Below are positions 60,396 through 64,000 of a stretch of DNA of 64,000 nt, piece by piece. The stretch lies in NCBI RefSeq assembly GCF_002959775.1, contig NZ_PPCX01000014.1, positions 1 through 64,000 on the forward strand, in the 5' to 3' direction. Each line of letters opens with the position of its first letter. The first letter of the stretch is position 1. Origin of the DNA: Veillonella rogosae JCM 15642 (GTDB taxonomy: Bacteria; Bacillota; Negativicutes; Veillonellales; Veillonellaceae). The translations under genes were made by a program, and so were the position numbers. The notes beneath the pieces were generated by a model, which ran no database searches, was not told the origin of the DNA, and saw nothing but the letters and a program-made list of their open reading frames with translations.

Positions 60396-60829
60396 CGTGT
60401 TTCCTCCAAATCAATGGATAGTGAATAGACAACCGTTTCATTATCTATGGCCTCTACCGTTAAACGTTGTAGTGAAATACCCTGCACTACTACGGGGTTC
60501 ACATATGTTTTATAACTAATAGCTTCACTAGGGCTCATGATAAATTGTGAGTGATGTACGCCTGTTTGAAGTGTTCCCGTTTCATAATATGCTGCTTTAC
60601 CTTCCTCTACATACGTTATAGTATCTTGCAATATATGGTCCCAATAATAAGCCTTATATATCGTTATCGTCGCCATCCAGAACACAGATAATACAATAGG
60701 TAACATAAACATAATAATAGCTGCCGAGATTAAAGCATCGCCATACATAAACCCTTCAGTGTACTTCTTCCCATCTGATACGCCCCGTTTGTACCGATAC
60801 CCATATGCGATTTTTCTCACCACTTTCAC
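60392..60829 (-). CDS. Minor pilin-like protein, PilV-like (start uncertain)
   Basis: Up to 145 residues. TEGFMYGDALISAAIIMFML is a prepilin-like segment with Asp at mature position 5. The longest frame begins at a GTG at 60829 with no clear ribosome site and overlaps the previous gene by 74 bases. Starting at the ATG of FMYGD (60748) would lose the cleavage junction. The start therefore cannot be fixed from sequence. Confidence 0.6.
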   Translation of the reverse strand: MKVVRKIAYGYRYKRGVSDGKKYTEGFMYGDALISAAIIMFMLPIVLSVFWMATITIYKAYYWDHILQDTITYVEEGKAAYYETGTLQTGVHHSQFIMSPSEAISYKTYVNPVVVQGISLQRLTVEAIDNETVVYSLSIDLEETR

Positions 60830-61217
60830 GATCTGTCAGAACTATTTCTGTTCCGTCATAAGGTAAACCAAGAGCTGAAAAGGAAATAATAGTCATAGAT
60901 CTTGTATTCTCAATATTAGGAGGCAATGATATGTTTACCGTATGATGATTGGCGTCTTCTTCAATAGTGTAACTATCCTTATGTAATATGAAGAGCATTC
61001 TACCTTTCCCATTCGACTTATGTCCAAGCATGGACCAAAGCTGAACCTTTTTTAGCATATACACAACCTCTTGAGTAGCTCCATTTAGAGTATACCGACT
61101 AGGTGTTGTCACAATGGGTAAGGCAATAGATATGAGAAGTAATACTAAACTTATGGTAATCATCCACTCAGCTAGTAAGGAGCCTAACTGGCCATCTATA
61201 GGTTGTACCTTAGCCAT
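60756..61217 (-). CDS. Minor pilin-like protein, GspH/FimT-like
   Basis: About 153 residues. GQLGSLLAEWMITISLVLLL has Gly before the cleavage point and Glu at mature position 5, the only minor subunit here to keep it. The following domain (VVYMLKKVQLWSMLGHKSNG and on) matches the GspH/FimT type. The ATG at 61217 has GGAGGT 8 bases upstream and overlaps the peptidase gene by 22 bases. Confidence 0.7.
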   Translation of the reverse strand: MAKVQPIDGQLGSLLAEWMITISLVLLLISIALPIVTTPSRYTLNGATQEVVYMLKKVQLWSMLGHKSNGKGRMLFILHKDSYTIEEDANHHTVNISLPPNIENTRSMTIISFSALGLPYDGTEIVLTDRESGEKNRIWVSVQTGRIRWEEVH

Positions 61218-61738
61218 TGGTATATTACCTCCATATATAGACCACCATGCAAGGCGCACCAACCTCCAAAGCATAGAAAGGGACCAAATGGAATGTATCG
61301 ATTACGATAACCTGTTAGTAAGAGATAGAGAGAACCAACACAAAAGGCTACGTAAAAGAAACATACAATCTCCCATGGCGTAAGCCATGTGGCAATGGCA
61401 GAAAACCATTTCACATCACCAAGTCCAAAGCCTTTATGACTCATTAGACGAAGTCCATATGTAATAGCCCCTACACTGATAACACTTAATAAGGTTATTA
61501 ACATAGATTTATCGTTTATATAGCTATATATAATTCCACCTAGTACAAGGGCCATAGCCCCTTCATCAGGCAATATATAGTAATGCATATCGATGGTAGC
61601 ACCTGCTATGATGATGAGTGAAAACGCAGCATACAAAGCAACGTGAATAAAAGATATTGCCTTCAATGATAATAGAATAGGTAACACTACAGATGCGATA
61701 TATACGATGAGTCCTATTACATAACTAGTCCCTTTCAT
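61196..61738 (-). CDS. Prepilin peptidase, short single-domain form
   Basis: About 180 residues, an integral membrane aspartyl protease of family A24. The two catalytic aspartates lie in GATIDMHYYILPDE and GFGLGDVKWFSAI (GxGD). The N-terminal zinc/methyltransferase domain found in full-length PilD is missing, so it should cleave leaders but perhaps not methylate the new N-terminus. ATG at 61738 preferred, with GGAAGG upstream. Confidence 0.87.
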   Translation of the reverse strand: MKGTSYVIGLIVYIASVVLPILLSLKAISFIHVALYAAFSLIIIAGATIDMHYYILPDEGAMALVLGGIIYSYINDKSMLITLLSVISVGAITYGLRLMSHKGFGLGDVKWFSAIATWLTPWEIVCFFYVAFCVGSLYLLLTGYRNRYIPFGPFLCFGGWCALHGGLYMEVIYQWLRYNL

Positions 61739-61808
61739 ACCTTGTCCTTCCATATATTAAGTACCTTTAATCGATGCCAATACCAGGCACTCAATATGTA
61801 TGTGCCAA

Positions 61809-61859
61809 TAAACACTATATGTCGATTAAATTAAACACTATGTACCTAATAAACACTAT
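61809..61859. repeat. Three direct copies of TAAACACTAT
   Basis: TAAACACTAT starts at 61809, 61832 and 61850 in the gap between the pilin gene and the prepilin peptidase gene. The first and third copies share a longer match, AATAAACACTATATG, 41 bases apart. They could be a protein-binding array or a relic of local duplication. Confidence 0.55.
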
Positions 61860-61888
61860 ATGCGAATTAAATAATACATACCTATCGA

Positions 61889-62335
61889 TTAAGGTACACT
61901 AGGTGCTGTTACAACTACAGCTTTTGCAGTACCACCGCTAACAGCTTCATAAGTAATGGTATATTCTTTACCTTTTGCTGTCTTAACATGTTCAGTCAAA
62001 TACCCTTCTTTATAAAGGTTTTCAACTGTTGGTGGTGTATCAACGTTCTTGTCGATCATGTAGAGCTGGGTGGCATTTTTAATAATTTGAATATCTGCCG
62101 TTTCTTTTGCAGATCGGGCTCTATCTGCGGCAGATAAGAACTGCGGCATCGCAATGGCTGCTAAAATAGCGATGACTGCAACGACAACCATTAATTCTAC
62201 AAGGGTAAACCCACCTTTTCTCGACTTGTTAAGTCCTTCTCGAACACGACCTATATGTAATCGCTCTACTATCCATTGTCCACACATTTCTAATCGATGA
62301 TTTATGCCATGAACCATATGTATAACGGAACTCAT
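61889..62335 (-). CDS. Major type IV pilin-like protein with 42-residue leader
   Basis: 148 residues. KGG/FTLVELMVVVAVIAILA is a canonical class A cleavage site with Glu at mature position 5, followed by MPQFLSAADRA. The start is well set by GGAGG six bases upstream, so the leader is 42 residues long, against fewer than 10 in most such pilins. The mature protein (106 residues) has a small beta domain (YTITYEAVSGG). It is the best candidate for the main fibre subunit or a ComGC-like pseudopilin. Confidence 0.88.
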   Translation of the reverse strand: MSSVIHMVHGINHRLEMCGQWIVERLHIGRVREGLNKSRKGGFTLVELMVVVAVIAILAAIAMPQFLSAADRARSAKETADIQIIKNATQLYMIDKNVDTPPTVENLYKEGYLTEHVKTAKGKEYTITYEAVSGGTAKAVVVTAPSVP

Positions 62336-62397
62336 AATATCCTCCTTTTACATTATTTAATATAATTCGATGCTATTTAATACTGGTAAAATGATGT

Positions 62398-63573
62398 CTA
62401 TTGTCCTCCTAGTTTGGCAATAGACGTAAATAAGGGATACATAACAGAAACGACTAATACGGCTACACCAATGCCCATGACAGTTAATAGTACAGGTTCT
62501 AATAATCTCTCTAATCGAGCAATATATTTTGAAAGTATAGACTCATAGTAGTGACCACAATGGTTTAACATCTTTACTAACTCACCGCTTTCTTCCCCAA
62601 TAGAAACCATTTGCCATATAAAATCATTCCCTATATGACCATTGCGTAAACTTTCTTCAAAAGAATGGCCAGTTAATAGTTTTGCCTCCACCTGCTCACT
62701 ACATTTAGTGCCATATAGATTGCCCCATAAGGGACGAGTAATGTTCATGGTATGAATAATCGAAATCCCTGAGTCTAGCAACAGAGCCCACACCTTCAAC
62801 ATGCTCGTATAGTACACACAAGTACTCCATTGGTATCGGTGAGCCAACTGCCAAAGCCAACGATGTACTTTACATCTCATACTATGCTGCTTATAAGCAA
62901 ATACTATTGAACCTATTACAACACTATGTATACCTATTACCATCAAAGGATGTTCCTTTAACCCTTGTCCTAATGCAAAGAGGGCTCGTGTCATCAATGG
63001 TAGTGTAATATGCATAGTTGTAAAAACCTTTTCAAAGGATGGAATGATAAACAGGATGGTAACGAGAAAGAATACGTTCATCATAAGAAGAAGAAATATA
63101 GGATAAGAAATAGCACTCATAACCTTTTGTCGGAGTTGTCGTTCCCAATCGTAGTGACGTGAAATGTATTGTAAGCTTTCACCTAAGGTGCCTGCTGCCT
63201 CTCCACTTTCTAGTAGTGCTAAGGCTATAGCAGGACAACCTTCACCACGTAATGCTTGCGATAAGGTTTGGCCTCTCTCAATCGATTCATACAAGGCCGT
63301 ATATAGCAAACTTCGCTTTCCCTGACAGAGTAACTGTAAAGCCCTTCGTAAAGGCACACCAGACTCTATCAGTAATCCTAGTTGATAGGTCACATCGACC
63401 ACCATAGCATGATTCCATTTATGTTTCTTCTTTTCTACTTGTAAAGATATCCTATAAATCTTGTATCCATCGCGTTTTAGCCGTGTTGCAATCTCCTGTT
63501 CTGAATCGCCCCACATCACCCCTTTTTCTGTTTCATTATTCTCATTTTTTACGACATATTCATAAGCCTCCAT
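62398..63573 (-). CDS. pilC: Type IV pilus inner-membrane platform protein PilC (GspF family)
   Basis: 391 residues. Two T2SSF repeats (about 60-185 and 260-385) each carry a helical bundle, with membrane helices near 160-185, 215-235 and 365-388. ESGVPLRRALQLL, LESGEAAGTLGESL and the second IGEESGELVKML are the family motifs. PilC is the membrane platform contacted by the pilus ATPases. AGGTG precedes the start. Confidence 0.92.
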   Translation of the reverse strand: MEAYEYVVKNENNETEKGVMWGDSEQEIATRLKRDGYKIYRISLQVEKKKHKWNHAMVVDVTYQLGLLIESGVPLRRALQLLCQGKRSLLYTALYESIERGQTLSQALRGEGCPAIALALLESGEAAGTLGESLQYISRHYDWERQLRQKVMSAISYPIFLLLMMNVFFLVTILFIIPSFEKVFTTMHITLPLMTRALFALGQGLKEHPLMVIGIHSVVIGSIVFAYKQHSMRCKVHRWLWQLAHRYQWSTCVYYTSMLKVWALLLDSGISIIHTMNITRPLWGNLYGTKCSEQVEAKLLTGHSFEESLRNGHIGNDFIWQMVSIGEESGELVKMLNHCGHYYESILSKYIARLERLLEPVLLTVMGIGVAVLVVSVMYPLFTSIAKLGGQ

Positions 63574-63581
63574 GTATTCAC

Positions 63582-64000
63582 CTACGATAATTGTTGATCT
63601 AATAGCGTATGTAGTTGTTGTTGAGAGCCATATTGTGCCTTCACATCTCTCACAGCCATTTCTAGTGTTTTCATAGGTAATTGTGTTTCTTGAATGGAAA
63701 TAATTTGAGGTTCCTTACGAGTGCGAATTAAATTTGCTACTGCATGGGTATTTAGTAAAATATCACGAATCGTAATGAACTTCTTATTCCACCTAAGTAG
63801 TCGCTGACATATAACGGCACGTAACACTTGAGATATTTGACTGCGTACCTCTTCTTGTTGCTCTCCTGGGAAAAGAGATATCATACGATGAACAGCCATT
63901 ACAGCCCTTTGTGTATGCATAGTAGCCATCACAAGATGCCCCGTCTCTGCCGCATGAAGTGCAGCCTCCAAGGTTTCACGATCGCGAAGTTCTCCTACCA
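63582..64000 (-). CDS. pilT: PilT-type pilus retraction ATPase, C-terminal part (partial)
   Basis: The frame runs off the right edge. About 139 residues are visible: VGELRDRETLEAALHAAETG, then HLVMATMHTQRAV, with the RD.ET Asp box and His box of secretion ATPases, and LFPGEQQEEVRSQISQVLRA followed by VICQRLL. The AAETGHLV and Q..R.Q(I)S..L patterns are those of PilT rather than PilB. PilT depolymerises the pilus. Walker A and B lie mostly outside the window. Confidence 0.85.
   Translation of the reverse strand, partial: VGELRDRETLEAALHAAETGHLVMATMHTQRAVMAVHRMISLFPGEQQEEVRSQISQVLRAVICQRLLRWNKKFITIRDILLNTHAVANLIRTRKEPQIISIQETQLPMKTLEMAVRDVKAQYGSQQQLHTLLDQQLS

Noticed and set aside
60392-60829. 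Fixing the PilV-like start at the ATG at 60748
   Set aside because: It would remove the G/F junction typical of prepilins, but the upstream GTG has no ribosome site, so the start was left open.
61801-61888. CRISPR-like array in the pilus cluster
   Set aside because: The repeated unit is only 10 bases, spacings are uneven (23 and 18), and there are no cas genes.

Overview
The window looks like a chromosomal segment of a low-GC, diderm Firmicute of the class Negativicutes, most probably Veillonella. The evidence is the mix of Firmicute-type genes (CIRCE-controlled groESL, mutS2, a ccpN-like repressor next to a PEP-synthase regulatory protein, sufCBDSU order) with type IV pilus genes of the Gram-negative kind (pilM, pilN, pilO, pilC, pilT). 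The genus is inferred from recognition of protein families and was not confirmed by any search. Almost every gene lies on the minus strand. Only rpmB, the class A penicillin-binding protein gene and one transposase are on the plus strand. No gene-free stretch exceeds 300 bases.

Layout from left to right. 1-356: the 5' end of an IS256-family (IS1249-like) element cut by the window edge. 373-6141: a HAD phosphatase and the iron-sulfur assembly operon sufCBDSU with a structured leader. 6249-9931: a diaminopimelate decarboxylase-family gene and groES-groEL under CIRCE. 9987-15763: thiL-tsaE-tsaB-rimI-tsaD (t6A tRNA modification) running into a histidine kinase and an ANTAR response regulator. 15781-21617: a GerMN lipoprotein, a cell-wall amidase, a metallo-beta-lactamase-fold lipoprotein, nnr, acpS, an orphan beta-propeller-like protein and tRNA-Leu(CAA). 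21672-27506: guaB, a WecG/TagA glycosyltransferase, psd, pssA, a family-2 glycosyltransferase and surE, with a tautomerase upstream. 27639-35186: recG, rpmB, and a PEP-forming control block (ppsA, ccpN-like, PEP-synthase regulatory protein, dgt). 35231-38227: an AT-rich, NUDIX-led operon of five small membrane proteins of unknown function. 38428-45833: tyrS, the penicillin-binding protein, a complete insertion sequence and mutS2. 45847-55524: a U32 peptidase, pheST, a thioesterase and a MacAB-like exporter. 55666-57535: a pfkA gene interrupted by an in-frame stop, and a shikimate-kinase-like gene. 57537-64000: a type IV pilus operon.

Themes. Carbon flow appears tilted towards gluconeogenesis: PEP synthase has both of its likely regulators nearby, while phosphofructokinase carries a TAA at codon 48. 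That would fit an organism that grows on lactate and other organic acids. The pilus operon contains retraction ATPase, platform protein, pilin, a single-domain prepilin peptidase, four minor-pilin-like proteins and the PilMNO inner-membrane assembly. The genes overlap extensively and some use non-ATG starts.

The observations most worth following are the interrupted pfkA, the conserved outer-repeat/hairpin/inner-repeat architecture shared by two divergent insertion sequences and their apparent targeting of terminator stems, the suf leader with two promoter candidates and a terminator, and the uncharacterised membrane-protein operon. I did not find a CRISPR array, a recognisable defence island or a complete novel system in this window.
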